Assembly (NCBI GenBank): GCA_963693315.1
Contig: OY856186.1
Coordinates: forward strand, 76,978,042-77,042,041
From: Diogma glabrata
Taxonomy: Eukaryota > Arthropoda > Insecta > Diptera > Cylindrotomidae
Length of the DNA: 64,000 bases
Direction of reading: 5' to 3'
Shown: positions 24,505 through 38,082 of the stretch, piece after piece
How positions within the stretch are numbered: the stretch's first letter is position 1
Layout of the letters: every line of letters begins with the position of its first letter
Notes under the pieces: model-generated
Told to the model about the DNA's origin: nothing
The model's database searches: none
What the model saw: only the letters and a program-made list of their open reading frames with translations
Made by a program: the position numbers and the translations under genes

Positions 24505-25366
24505 ATATACCTGAATAAAGTCGCCGACTGGGGTGACCAAAACCTTGTCAATTTCAACTCCACCAAAACACAGCTGTTGATTGTTTCCAGATTAAAGACC
24601 GAGTTCCCCAAAGATATTTTATTTAGTATGTGTGATGAACCAATAGGTGAATGTAAAAACATTCGTTTATTGGGTGTCACAGTTTCAAATGACCTACTCT
24701 GGAACGATCATGTAATGGCGATGGCAAAAAGCGCGTCTTAAAAACTCGGCCTCCTAAATAGATGCAAAAAATTTTTCACTCCATACCAATTGCTCCATGT
24801 TTATAAGTCCTATATTCGTCCCTGTATGGAGTACTGCTGTCAAGTTTGGGGTGCTGCCTCTGTTTCCACCTTGGTCCTCTTGGACTCTGTTCAAAAGCGA
24901 GCTATACGAATTGTAGGTGATCGAACTTTGACATCACAACTTGATTCCCTACAACATCGTCGCACTGTTGCTGACCTCGTTGTTTTTTACAAATATCGTC
25001 ATCAGCAGTGCTCAGATGAAATCAGCGGCATCATGCCTCAAACTTATTCTTACCCCCGTTCCACTCGGCAATCGGCTGCCGCAACCAATGAAACGGTAAA
25101 GATCCCGCGCTGTCATACTGGCAGATCGCAGAGAGACTTCTTTGTCCGAACTGCGTACAAATGGAATAGTTTGCCGGAACACTTAGTCTCAGGTGGCTTC
25201 AACCCACAGATGTTTAAAAAAAGCGTTAATCTACACCTCAGAACGCCAGTTGTTGTGGGACCCAGGTCTAGACCTAGGTCTTAAAAGGTATTTATGTGTT
25301 GTTGTGACACATATTCTAAACCCTATTACACAACACATTTTATTAAAAAAAAAAAAAAAAAAAAAA
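24505..25366 (+). pseudogene. CR1/Jockey-like non-LTR retrotransposon 3' end with poly(A) tail
   Basis: The plus strand reads LVNFNSTKTQLLIVSR, IRLLGVTVSNDLLWNDHV, one in-frame TAA at 24738-24740, then YKSYIRPCMEYCCQVWG, LLDSVQKRAIRIV, YKWNSLPEHL and FKKSVNLHL, ending at 25284. This is the thumb and C-terminal domain after the YADD box of CR1/Jockey-type reverse transcriptases. About 60 bp of 3' UTR, including tgttgttgtgacacat, and a run of 22 A follow. The 5' part is missing, as expected from incomplete target-primed reverse transcription. Related 3' ends occur at 33940-34075, 42950-43085 and, inverted, 51640-51760. Confidence 0.88.
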
Positions 25367-26082
<716 letters not shown>

Positions 26083-26209
26083 TTGTAATTTATTTAAATT
26101 TTAGTACATTTGCGAGTTTCTTTTTAAAGTTTTTGTAGTTTTATATAAAGTTTTTCCAGTTTTATTTAACTTCATTTAGTTAGTATTTCACAATTTCATG
26201 TTTTATTAC

Positions 26210-26690
26210 TAGCAGGACCCGGCGTACGTTGCTACGCCTATAAAAAAGTTTGTGTGCGTACATTTTGTTGAAATAGTAAGTATAATTTCAAAGAGTCGTT
26301 ATGAGAATAGAAGGAGCCTATTTTAATTTTTGCATTTGAGAAATATGGATAACAGAGATCATTAGCATTCTAGCTGATCAATCCAGATAGTTTGAAAAAA
26401 TTCGATCAAAAATAACTGAGTGAAAGTTGAATAAAACCCAAGTATAAAATATAATATACATTTAGGCAAGCCATTAGGAAAATTAAAATTATTAATTAAG
26501 AAAACTAAATTAAATTTTAAAATTTCGGCTCCGAGGTGCATTAGTACCTGCTAATGGCCTTCTCCTGGCAAAATTTCAGACTCCTGTGTGCTACAGATTT
26601 CGCTGAAGAGCGCACGCAGACAGACAAACACTTTATTTTATTATTATAAGATAGATAGATAGATTATAGATAGATAGATAGATTTGTTTA
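26210..26690 (+). repeat. Short interspersed repeat with CTAG/CCCGGCG head and GATA tail
   Basis: Starts CTAGCAGGACCCGGCG, contains TTGCTACGCC, GCTGATCAATCCAGATAG and GCAGACAGACAAACAC, and ends in a (GATA)n tract from about 26651. The 5' 200 bp match each arm of the palindrome at 1893-2334. Repeats of this form are common in arthropods and are often truncated RTE-type or Helitron-type elements; I do not assign a class. No coding capacity. Confidence 0.65.
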
Positions 26691-28990
26691 TAATATTATT
26701 TTTATTGATGTGAGTCTCACGAGAAAATGGAATGTTCACAATCTTAGATTCTGCAGACGATTGTAAGGCAAAAGTTATAGTTAAAAGCTGTTAGATATCC
26801 AGGTATTGTTCGACACTGGGCTATTGGAATGGGTTGCAACCTATGGTGATCCTTATGGATCGTAAACTTTTTGCTTTGCTTTTGTCTAACGTAATCAACG
26901 TCACTCCTGGATACTTTCGCTAGTAACACTTATTAAAGTATATTATACTTTGTTTTATTTTGGGTCAACTTGGTCGCTCTGTCCATGTAATGTCCGATTC
27001 GATTAATGTAGCCAGTGAGATGATGAATTTCAAATGAATGTCGCCTGTTACAAGTATCATACGTGCAGTTAATATCCATTCAGACCCACTTGTTAAGTCT
27101 CTCGCATGAAAATGAACTAATGGAAACGCAGGATTTACTGCATACCGGTTCAGCAGTTGGGTGAAAATGTTAAATCTTACTTGTTGTTCTAGGAGCTAGG
27201 TTATCATTTAATTTGCACCAGCGTTTAAATTCAAAAAGCAAACGCTTACATCTTGAACAAAACACAATAGCACACTAACAGGTCAGAATCCAACCAACAT
27301 TTCTAAACAGGGATCAGTGACGCTGGACCCGCGGACATGAAAAACAACCGAATATGTAAAGGTTTTCTATTTTGACCGTAAGAAAAGTACAGTGTGAAAC
27401 TCACATAACAAATATGCACATTGCACAAGCTAGCTACTTATCAATTAACCTTCATATAATATTTTTTCAATTTTTAAAACTGAAAATAATAACTACCAAA
27501 TATAAATACAAAGAGCAGCTGTTCAACTTTATTCCAGGTATGAGATACCTAACGGCATTTAATTCTCCTTTTGTTTGTCATTTCCTTTTCTCTTTAAAAA
27601 TTAAAAAATAAAATTGATGTTATTATTTGCCCGAAAAACAAGAATTCCACTACAAAATATCGATTAGTACACGCATGTGCTTTATCTATCCTAAACAAGT
27701 TTTCTTATAACTTTCTCACTTACTTAAATACAATATTAAAGAAAAAAATCAAAATAAACAAACAACAAGCTATCTCATTTTAACACTTACTTGAAATTGT
27801 TATAATGATAAAATAAACAATCGAAAAATGATTTTGCGCTCTTTAATAGAAAATAAAATTCCCATAGATTGAATAACAAAAAAAATAATGCAATTTTTGG
27901 TCATTCGATAGCTAAGGCCATCATCATGTTTTTGTGGTGAAATTTGAAATAGGGGAACTACATATTTGTTAGTTGGTGTAGAAAATACTTTTTTTTTATT
28001 AATAAAAAAATTTGTTCTTAGAAAATATAGTTGAATGTTGTTTTGAAAATGGTAAAGAGTGCACGCACTATAAACAATTTTAATGTTCTCAGTTGTTAAA
28101 ACAACAAATGAGATAGATGGAAGTCATCGTAATGTGTGAAATCAGGATAACTGGCAAATAGTTAATAAAAGTTTATTTGTCAATTTGTGTGTTTCATCGA
28201 ATTGACGGTTAATCGCAGTGCTAAGTTTAGATAAAGCAGGAGAAACAAAGGCCCCTCTGAGATTTTCTGTGGTGGAACATGTACTTTTCTATACAAAACG
28301 AAATTTTTATGAAAATAATTTTAGTAAAATGTTAAAATTGTAAAGTTTTTTCAAACGCATCACAAAAACAAAGGGCATATTTGTGTTCACCTGGTTCTAC
28401 GATCCTCTATGATTTATAATTACAATTTCAGTTAAGAAACATATACATGAAGATCGACTATCGATGTACGGAAAAGCCCAAATTAGCTAATTCTGTTATA
28501 ACATGCAACGCATACCGTATAGTATAAGCTGCATTTTAGAGGTATCAGAGCTCTTAATTAGTAAACCTGTTAATTCCCATGATAATCGTGGGGAAAAATG
28601 AGTTTAAACTAAAACCAATGCAACAAACTGAAAAAAAACTGAACATCAAAACACTTTAACAGGTTGTAGTAAAATTTCAACCTTGAAAGTGAAGAAGGCA
28701 TTAGTAGTAGTTCTAGAGGCGGATCTCATTGTCAGACCGTTGATTGCAAGGTGTACTGTTGTAGCGGTGAGTAGCGTTTCAATGATTAACACCATTCCAA
28801 TAAACAAGAATAAGAAGGAAAAAGTTTAAAGTCAACCGTTTATATCGTTACAGGTGTTACTTCGTAGAACACGAATAACGCGAACACCTACGTGCTCTTT
28901 AGCTTGACTCGAAAATCAGAGAGACAGTGGAAAGCAAGGAGTCGTCTACAACTCTTTCCAAACAAAAGCAGGGTTAGGTTTGGCATCTCT
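26691..28990. other. Non-coding stretch of about 2.3 kb, no recognisable element
   Basis: Mixed composition, less AT-biased than its surroundings at 26950-27350. No frame above 80 residues resembles a known protein and no terminal repeats were seen. Confidence 0.4.
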
Positions 28991-29641
28991 TAAGCCGTGC
29001 ATTCACATAAAACAGAAACAGAAACAGAAACCGAATTTCATACAAATTTGACAGCAACAGGAATAGAAACCTAATTTAGAAACAGAAACAGAAACTGAAA
29101 ATTCGTCTGTTTTGTCTGGACCAGAAACAATTAAAATTTAATTGTTTCTGGTCCAGAAACTGTCACGTGACCATATTATTTTAAATTTATGTAACGGGAT
29201 TGTACATTATTTTAAGAAATAAATATTTAGTCAAAAATAATTTACGTTGAATTTAGCTCGATTTTTTTTTGATGAATATTATTATGTGCGATAACGAAAA
29301 AAATAAATTTCTTCTTCACTATACATTACAAAATTGTGTTATTTTTTTATTTATATGAATGAAAAATAAAATACACAGTTTATTGAATTACAATATTTTT
29401 TTAATATTAATATAATTTTTTCAATTTTAATTGGGTTAAATATATATGGATTGGGTTAAATATATATATATTTTAATTTTGGCATATATTATATAATATG
29501 ACAGCTGCCATCTTAAAATTCGGTTTCTGTTTCTGTTTTATTATTCACCACCGTCAACCAAATTAGAAACAGAAACAGAAACTGAAAATTTTCAGTTTCT
29601 GTTTCGGTTTCTGTTTCTGTTTTATGTGAATGCATGGCTTT
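28991..29641. mobile_element. Foldback/MITE-like element with AGAAACAGAAAC subterminal repeats
   Basis: The left end reads TAAGCCGTGCATTCACATAA and continues into repeated AACAGA units. The right end is its inverse, ending TTATGTGAATGCATGGCTTTA. More inverted AGAAACAG/CTGTTTCT arrays lie inside, plus a perfect internal palindrome (GGACCAGAAACAAT and its complement at 29118-29158). The left flank is TTAA and the right TTTA, suggesting a TTAA target as for piggyBac or Kolobok elements, imperfect on one side. Non-coding, about 650 bp. Confidence 0.75.
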
Positions 29642-30495
29642 AGTGAAAAAATGTTGACAGCATTACAACAAATTGGATGTATGAGGTTTTGAAAACAACA
29701 GAAGAGTAGCGGAGATTTTAATATTTGAAGAAGACTGCTACTATAGGATTCCACTGAGCGACGAAATATCTAGGAGAAATTCTCTTTCCCAAAGTTGATT
29801 TGTATATTAAAAGTGCGATCAATCATTACGTATGGATCAGTTGTGTGGAACAGAAAACTGGAACTTGTAAGTAAAAATTAGTTAAAGAATATACTGCATA
29901 AAGTATCTGCATAATAGTGGCAATGAGTACCACATCATTGAATTTAAGACGGTTATCATTTTTTTTCCAGTTAAGAGCCATAATCAAGGGAACCATCCTG
30001 GGATTCAGTATGAAGCTTATAAGAAATAAACAAACATCGTCAAAGATAATCGGGCCCGACTTTTCAAAGAGAATCTCTGGCTTAAGCGGCATAGTTAGGC
30101 AGTCCCTTTTCCATAGAAAAAACGGGCCGATGTTGAATAATAAATTGGATTGTTCATAAACCGAGGTGGAATGATAAACGAATATTCTGAAACGATGTAA
30201 ACTATTTCGTCGTCTTTTAAATTGAAGTTAATGTTATGACGTAATATCGGCCTATTTCGAATATTACTCTAAAATAAGAATATTCATATATGAAGAAATA
30301 CTCTACTGATTTGCTATTTATTTCTGTTCCAGCCTTTAAATAAAAATAATACATTTCAACAAACATAAAATATTTATGTGTGCTACAGGTTAATCAACCA
30401 ATGTTGAACATTTTAACGCTTAATTGTTTTGTTGCGTCACATGTTTCTATCTACATGAATGATCAGAGTTTATGTGGAATTTATAAAGTATGCTA
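29642..30495. other. Non-coding stretch, no recognisable element
   Basis: Small overlapping frames on both strands at 29826-30159 resemble nothing known to me. Confidence 0.4.
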
Positions 30496-30618
30496 CAGAC
30501 CTACAATCAATTTGTCAATCAATTCGAAAACGAAAATAAACGAAATAAAATTTAATGTAAAAATCCCGTAAATTTTATTTCGTTTATTTTCGTTTTCAAT
30601 TGATTGTAGGTCTGTAGC
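30496..30618. repeat. Short palindrome (about 120 bp)
   Basis: ACAGACCTACAATCAATT at the left and its reverse complement at the right enclose arms containing CGAAAACGAAAATAAACG around a centre near 30560. One arm has a 10-bp extra segment. It would form a strong hairpin. Confidence 0.8.
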
Positions 30619-32230
30619 TTGCTTAAAAGTAGAATGGTTGTCTGTAGTTGTAGAGGAGAGTGTTTTTTCGCTTGAGTAGAATTGTTTGTTGAGATGATGT
30701 AGGGAAATTTTTTACTTATGTACGATGAAAGGGATAACAAAAAAATTAACAAGATTTGGAGTATTTTACTATTTATACTCGATCAAATGTTCGATCTAGA
30801 TTATATAAATTTATATCAACTATAGTTAAGTTGTAATCGATGGTGTTTGTTGTTGAAGTTTAATTATTTCAAGTAAAGTTTAATAATGTAAAATAAATAT
30901 AAAGTTATATTCAATTGTGTTGATATCTTATAAAATTTCACCGAATCTATTATCTAATTATTTATCTATAAAAACAAAAGTTTATAGTTTTGTTTGTTTA
31001 ATTTCTAAATAATAAAGAAAATGCCAGTCTTATACATAAATATGTTAATCTTTAATTCATTATATTACGGTTAATTATTAATACAAAAAGTCTACTGGTA
31101 AGGTTTCGAGAAAAGAAAAAACAGGAAACAACAAAAAGAATGGCTAAATTTTTATTTTATTTGGCATCTGAATAACATGTGCAATAGCCAGTACTTGAGC
31201 GAAAGATGTTAACCGGGCATTATTACATATTTTTTAATCAACAACAACTAAATATAATTGAAACGTCGGTTTTTATCAAGCACACAGGGAATATGTACCA
31301 TCTTGTTATACTTATTAATGTAAGCTTACTTTTTATTTCAATTTATATAATATCTGTTAGTAAATTTTCTTTGGTTTTATCTAGTTTTTTTTATAAGTGA
31401 AAACTTCTTTAGGTGCGCTGTGCAATTTTGTATGGGGAAAAATTTATATATTCGAGTTATCATTTTCACGCATCACGTAAATATTTATAAATATAAAATA
31501 CCTCTATCCGTTCGTAACGTTTCAAATTGCAATATGGATATTGCGGTCGACTGAGGTTTTATATAGGTTGAAAGTTCAATTCCTGGAGTGATACATTTTT
31601 TTATAGTTTTTTTTTTTAATTTATATTAAATACCATTAAAATTATTGTTTTTTATTCATGAATTCATAAAAATCTTAAAAATTTCTTTTTACGAATTTTA
31701 AAAAATTGATCGTTAATGCAGTTTTTCAAAGTTGCTGCTACTGTCTTTTTTCGTTTCGTTTAAATTATTATCATTTCGATATTAACAAGAAAATTAATTA
31801 TTTTTTTGGCAGGCAGTGCTAAAAATAATAAATCATTGGTTTTCCTATCATTATTTTCTACAATTTCAATCCCGTGAAATAAAATAAGGAAAATAAAAAC
31901 TACTATTTGAGTATGTTTCTCTTTCAATATGAGTTGACATCTTCATCACAAAAGATTGATCCAGGGGGCGTTGTGCGATTTTGCATGAGAAAGAAATTAT
32001 TTATTCGAGTCATCAAGCATAATTCGAGTCAACAAGCATTCGAGTCATCATGCTAAATAAATATTGAATCTATATATAAAAAATTGAAAGTATGTCTGTA
32101 CCATACAGAAAGTATGCCAATACACTATTCATCCGATCATCATAAAAATTTGGGAAGTTGTTGTGTACACTAGCCCAAAGGTAACTGGCAAATTTTCTTT
32201 TTAGGTGGCCAACACTAATTTGCACAAAAT
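30619..32230. other. AT-rich stretch with possible element heads
   Basis: Two related words (gtgcgctgtgcaattttgta at about 31416 and a similar form at about 31968) hint at a diverged repeat. At 32068-32200 the sequence tctatatataaaaaattg, with ATCCGATCATCAT downstream, resembles the 5' heads of Helitron- or RTE-type arthropod repeats. No coding sequence. Confidence 0.35.
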
Positions 32231-32234
32231 GTAG

Positions 32235-33034
32235 CTTGTGTAACGTTTTTCGGAACAGTGGAAGCCATTTTTACATTTTTTTCTGCTTCGACTAGCCGCT
32301 GGGAAGTGCTTGTCAAACACAACAAAGCAACTGTTAAAAGACTCTTAACAACGTATTGGAGTGCTCATTATGCTGCAGTAAAAGTATTGGCCGAAAATTT
32401 TGATGGGTTTGTGGCTGCAATTGAGAAGGTAAGTGATCAATAAGAAAATGTAGACGTTAGAGGCGCTGCACAGAACCTTATCCATGCAGTATGTGATTTT
32501 ACGTTTCTTTGCTATCTTTTGTTTTGGAATGATATTCTAAGGGAAATAAATTGTGCTCAGGTTGGATTGCAAAGCAAGGGCTTGAATATTGATCAATTAG
32601 TTACAAAAAAAGAGTCAATTCGTCTTTATATTGAAGAAAACGAAGTCACCTTGTAGAAGAGGCAATAGATCTTGCTGCGAAAAAATCTATAACATTCCAA
32701 TGGAAAGCCAAATTCATCGTGAAAACGTAAAAAACGAATGGCTGGAGAGTTTCCCCTGATTTTGGAATGACACTGAGAGCTCAACTTAAAAAGGACATGT
32801 TGGAATGTCTTGACCGATTCAGTGTTGAGCTCCGAACTAGACTGAAGTCAGTTCAAGATGTAAAATGGGTTAACAATGACCCAATGTAGCTTATTAATAA
32901 TAATGCTCATTTGTATTAGTTAAATAAAATTATAAATTACGTTTATCGACTTTTTATTATTATTGACAGTTTTTTATTCTTGGGTGACATCACAATATCC
33001 GCCCCGGGTGCCACCCATGCTAGCTACGCCACTG
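32235..33034 (+). pseudogene. hAT transposase C-terminal relic with 3' terminal inverted repeat, copy A
   Basis: The plus strand reads FTFFSASTSRWEVL, VKRLLTTYWSAHYAAVKVLA, then after a TAA the block VRGAAQNLIHAVCDFTFLCY, LFWNDILREINCAQ, LQSKGLNIDQLV and MLECLDRFSVELRTRL. This resembles the large ZMYM1-like group of hAT transposases, after the catalytic core start. Copy A has two extra bases near 32647 that break the frame where copy B (41308) is intact. The element ends with TAGCTACGCCACTG at 33034, a CAGTGGCGTAGC-type hAT terminal repeat. The 5' end was not found. Confidence 0.75.
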
Positions 33035-33939
33035 GTTGCTTGGAATGCTGATAGATGTGAAACACAAAATAATTTTAATGATTTTAATTTAAAAATTCTG
33101 AAATTTTAATTTGCAATGCTACAATAATTAGAAGATTCAAAAAAGCACAGCTATTTCACAGTTTTAAGTTTTCACTTCTCTCGGCAGTCCTCAAGACTGC
33201 CTTCTTTTTTTTAACTATTATTTGTGATAAAAAAGAGATCTCCCAGTAGGCCTTATGTTTGTATAGTTCCGTTTTTACCGTTTATAATTTTAATTTTTAT
33301 GAAATAAAGTCCTAATTCTTTACAGTTCGTGCAGTCGAAAAATTCCCAGAGTTCAGTTTGAGAAGAAAATATCGAAATAACATATTTTCTTTGTCGGACA
33401 GTTAGACACCCGAAAAGGCACTAGGTGCTTGCATAATCACAACTAAAACAATTGGAAACCTAATTGGTTATAGGCTCATGCGATTTTCGTTGTTAATGAA
33501 AAAAACGAAAACTAGCAAGGAATGGTGCAATAACACTGTCGTCAGCCCGGAATATTTTTGAGGAGGTCATGCAAAAGGATGAGGGGTGCATTTTTGACGA
33601 AGTTGTCTAATGCATAGTATATTACCGTGGTCTTAAAACAGTTATAGAAATTAATTGGGATATTTAACCAAAAGGGACCAGTAATGTGCCTAAAGTTGCT
33701 TAGAATCAATCTAAGAATCATAAAAGGCATCCTCACACTTCACAGGGATCTAGGACCGTATTTTATTGATGGAAACGACCTGTAAAAATTGAAGTATCTA
33801 TCACATCTTAAAGTTCCTAAAAGAAGCAGTGTAAAACAGTTGTTGTTGTATAAAATATGTTGCGTAATAGAAATTACCTATGATAAAATATTGGTCTGTC
33901 ATATTTTATATGTGATACGATTTATTGTTTAGTTATATA
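33035..33939. other. Non-coding part of the duplicated unit (copy A)
   Basis: Matches 42040-42949. No protein is recognised. A 64-residue minus-strand frame at 33542-33736 is kept in both copies, but only because the sequences are recent duplicates. Confidence 0.4.
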
Positions 33940-34080
33940 TCCTTTAAAATTAATTGCGTTCATCAACGCCTTAAAACGCATGTTGTTGTGCGATGTTGAT
34001 CTTAAATGGTTTTTGTGTGCTGTTGTGACACATTGTAATTCCTACTACACAATACATTTTATTGAAACAAAACATAATAA
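33940..34080 (+). repeat. CR1/Jockey-like retrotransposon 3' end, copy A
   Basis: Contains ACGCATGTTGTTGTG, GCTGTTGTGACACATTG and ACAATACATTTTATTG, matching the 3' UTR of the element ending at 25366, with a decayed A-rich tail. A 5'-truncated, non-coding copy; duplicated at 42950-43085. Confidence 0.7.
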
Positions 34081-34184
34081 AATATGACAGGCCAATATTT
34101 CATGACAAGTTGAAATAAATAAAAATAAAATAAAAGATAAAAAGCAAATTTATATAAAAAATCTGCAGGATCAGAACTACAATG

Positions 34185-35246
34185 TGTAACGATCGCAATA
34201 ATCGCAAAACAATAATAAAATCAAATTCCTCTTTGTTTTCAATTCAATAGAAATGTATTACATTAATTTCCGTTCATTTTTACATTAATAGTACTTTTAA
34301 AATTTTCCCAACTTAACTGCTAATTGATTTTGAATATATTATATAAAAGCCAACGAACGTACTAAATTTTTATTTCCAATACTAATGAACAGATGTCGTT
34401 GTTAATCATTGCTGAATTTTGAAGATTACCCGATTTTGTTTTTGACATCATAAGATGTCAAAAGAAAGATCACATTTTGCAATTTAAAAAAGATTCATTC
34501 CATTCTTGGCTTTTCAAAAGAAAAGGTTCAATTCAGTTTTGTTATTAAACATTACCTAAAACTTATCAAAAATAAATACTAATTACATTTGATTTTGATT
34601 TTAAAAAGAAATTTTTTTAATTTATACAAAAAAAAAGTTAACACTGTTTTTCATTAGTGTGTGATTTGGATATCTATTTTGTTTGATAAATAAGCAAAAA
34701 AAGTTATTGATTTAGTAAATACAAGTGATAAATTATTAATGATTGTTTACTTATAACATCATCAAAATAAATTAAGAATTCCTGAAATCTGCTTTATAAA
34801 ATGTGGCAGTACATGAAGATAAAGTATCCACTGATGTTATCGAAAGTATGAATAGCAAGGATAACAGTGATCGAAGCTATTACCACAGTTAGAGACAATC
34901 GTTTGTTTGATGGTTTTTCCGGTTGTTAAATCCGCATGGATTCAAAGGCAGATATATAAATGGGAAGTTAAAAGGTCCAACGCTAGTCAAGGGATATTGG
35001 AAAGTCAAACAAATAGCTTGGAGCAACAGAGTGTTGATGACATCAGTCAACGGTTATAACTTAAGGTATTTATTATTAATATGTACATTAATTTTAATTT
35101 AAATATTAAATATTGGAATGTCAAGATAAATTAAACAAAATAAGAGATTCCCAATCTCAAGGGTTTGTACCGGGGGGGATAAATAGATATCCGGCGTGCT
35201 AGGAAAATTTCCAGCATAACATAGTAGTAAAGGTCCAATTGTTATA
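34185..35246 (+). repeat. 5' LTR of the non-coding LTR element
   Basis: Begins TGTAACGATCGC and ends CAATTGTTATA. Same length as the 3' LTR; one substitution noted (GATTTGGATATC here, GATTTGAATATC there). Confidence 0.93.
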
Positions 35247-38082
35247 CGTAGCGCCGAACAAAAAGGGACCCGTTAGCTTTTTTTTAGATATATATATAAA
35301 TATTTTCCAGTTTGGGCGTTGGCAAGCCGGTTTTTTTTTTGAAAAAAAACTTTTTTTTGTGGAACATTTCATATTATTATATTTATATATTAATTGATCA
35401 TTTCAATTTAGATTAATTAATATCTACATATAGTTTATTTTCGCGTCGGTTTATTTAGCTAAATTTTGTTAAAAAGCTAGAGGAAAAAATAAAGGTTTAG
35501 TTTCTAGGGTGTTCATGTGTATATTTATCATAAGTACTCTAAATTTATATTTTCAAAAATTTAAAGAATTCCGCGTTTCTCTTTGTAAGTTTTAGGATAA
35601 ACCAGTTGTGGTTTTTTTTTGGTAATAGGGTGGTGGCAACCGGTTTGGGCCGTGGTTGTCAATCAGCTTTTTGTTTATCTTGAAATAAACCAGTTACTGG
35701 TTTCGTTTTCGTTTTGATTAGGGAATTATATATTTTGAATTTTGATATTTTTTTTAATTTTGAAAAAAACCGTTTTGGGACAGCAATTTTTTTGGAGATT
35801 GTTTTTTGTGCTGTCATCTGCTTTTAGTAATACTAATTGTTTTTTTATTTGGAAAAAAGAAAACCGTTTTGGGGAAGCAGTTTTTTTTTTGAAGTTTTTT
35901 TATGCTACCACATACATATTGTACATATAATTGTTTATATATTGTACATATTTTTTGGATGATGCAATTAATTTATATATGAAATTAATTGTATGTTTTT
36001 TTTGATTATGGTTAGATTTAGTAAGTGTTTAGTTACCATTTTTAAAATTATTTTTTGTTGCGATTAATCTAAAAAATAAGATAAATATAGAAATAATTAT
36101 TTTTAGCTAACATTTATTTTTGTTGTTTGTTTTGAATACAATAAGTAAAGCGGAAAAATTTGACCTAAACAAATATATTAGAGTTAATGACTTGGAAATT
36201 GGTAAGCTTGGTTTGAATTTAAAATAATCGTAATTTTTTTTATAATATAAATTACCAATTTATTGTCTAGTCTGAAGATTGGATTTAATTAATTTCGTGT
36301 AAAACTTTGTTGACACATATTATGTATTTCATGTTTCGATTTAGCACTTTTTAAGTGGGAAATTATTTAGATTATGGATAGGTTATATATTATTTAGGTT
36401 TATTGATTCACTTTTCCCAGCGGTAGGCCTAAAAAGCCATCCATAGAGCTTCACTCTTTAACATTGATGTCGTTCTTAGATCGCCTATGGCCATCGGGGT
36501 TATGCGATCGAAGAACATTGGTTTCTTCTCTTCATTCGGCGAGGAAGTCCTCAGGGACGAGGAGTGGTGGTGCTGTGTTTGTACTTAGGTGCAAACCAGT
36601 AGTACCATTCTTTGCTCAGAGGCTTCTTCGGTGTAATGAAGAGAAGAACCAATTGTACTTTGCTTTCAGGATCAGAGGCTTCACCTCATACAAATTCAAA
36701 AAACTTTTCCATTTTTTCATTTAGTTTTCAATAGAACAATTTTCATAGAGTTTAGGGTTTGAAGTCTGGTGCTCGGGAGCGTTCTTCAACTTTCGCATTA
36801 GGTTTAGTTGTAATTTATTCGTAGGTTAAACAAGCACAACTGGGTCAGTAGAAATGGACCTAGTGTCTAATCGTGACAGTTGTGATTGTTTTATTAGGTT
36901 GGGGAGAATCTGTTCTGTAGAATCTGGTCGTTAGGGGCTTTTCCAGTAGGTTCTCACATGCATGGTTGAAGTGGGCTCGCGAACGCGATATTTTAAATTT
37001 AAACAATATGGATATTGTAGCCATACTTACTTTTTAAATTGTCTCCAGACGAATCTTGATTTTTGGAATCTCTTATATTATTAAATAAAAATAAAATAAA
37101 TCAAACAAATTTTTCAAAAATTAAATAAATAAAATTTTTTTATTAAATAAATTAAATTTTCGTTAATTAAAATAATTTTAGGTAAATAAATAATTTTTTC
37201 GTAATTTAAGTTAGTTTTAGGTAGCTAAATAAAATAAATTTTCTTAATTAAGCTTTACGTCAAGATATAAATAAATATTCTTTGTTTTTAAAAAAAAAAA
37301 TAAATAAATCAAAGTTAAGACGGTGCATCCGATAAATAAACATCCTTTCTGAATAATTTTCATTTTTTTCAATTTTTTTAAAAATAAATAAATATATTTT
37401 AGGGGTGCTATCGTCAATAACTAATTTTAGGTATATATAATTATTTCAGTATATCTGAAATTAAATAAATAAATTATACTTTTACATATATAATGTTTTA
37501 GGAATTTTTGTGAAAGATTCAGCAAAGATTGGCTACGACGGTGGTCCTTTTTTGTTCCTTTACAAAGTTTGCTTTTTACAAGAAAATCTTGTATGTTTTC
37601 GAATTGGGCGTTCGTTGTTTTTTTTCGTTTTTGTGCTTTCATCCTTTTTACATTTCCGTCGTACTGGCTCCATTTTTTTTTGTTGAGAGTTGGTTTTACT
37701 ATTGTTGGTGATTGCGAGTCATGATTTTGCGGGTTTTACCATCGAAATCTCTAGCGTCTGTTTCCTATATACCAAGCCTAAGTTTTTCAATATATTTTTT
37801 TTATAAAATTAAATTTAGTGTTAGAATCATTAGTTGTCATAAATTAAACATATATTCTTAATCATTAGTTATTATAGTTATAAATTTAATTCTCGGTTTT
37901 TAGAATTTAAATAGGTGTTATATTTAATATTACTTAGTTATTATAATTTTTTTTATTAGTTATTAGAATTTCTATTATTAGTTTAAGTTTAATAGTGCTT
38001 TGGTGTTTTCTGTCATGGAGGGGATGGCGACGTTTTTGTGATTTCAAGAGTAGAAATCTTGGTTTCTACCTTGAATTCATGG
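35247..38082 (+). other. Interior of the non-coding LTR element
   Basis: 2.84 kb with no protein resembling Gag or Pol on either strand. It has several imperfect short repeats built on AACCGGTTTT/CCGTTTTGGG words (35330-35880), a purine-rich GGAGGGGATGGCG at about 38018 and a small hairpin (GTAGAAATC and its complement) just before the 3' LTR. These may be structural or packaging signals. Confidence 0.6.
35249..35268 (+). promoter_or_regulatory. Candidate primer binding site
   Basis: Two bases after the LTR the sequence reads TAGCGCCGAACAAAAAGGGA, similar in form to tRNA-Lys-type primer sites (TGGCGCC-GAAC). The second base deviates from TGG. Tentative. Confidence 0.4.

Noticed and set aside
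31500..31620. Box B-like GTTCAATTCC and tRNA-like context
   Set aside because: No matching box A and no repeat copies in the window.
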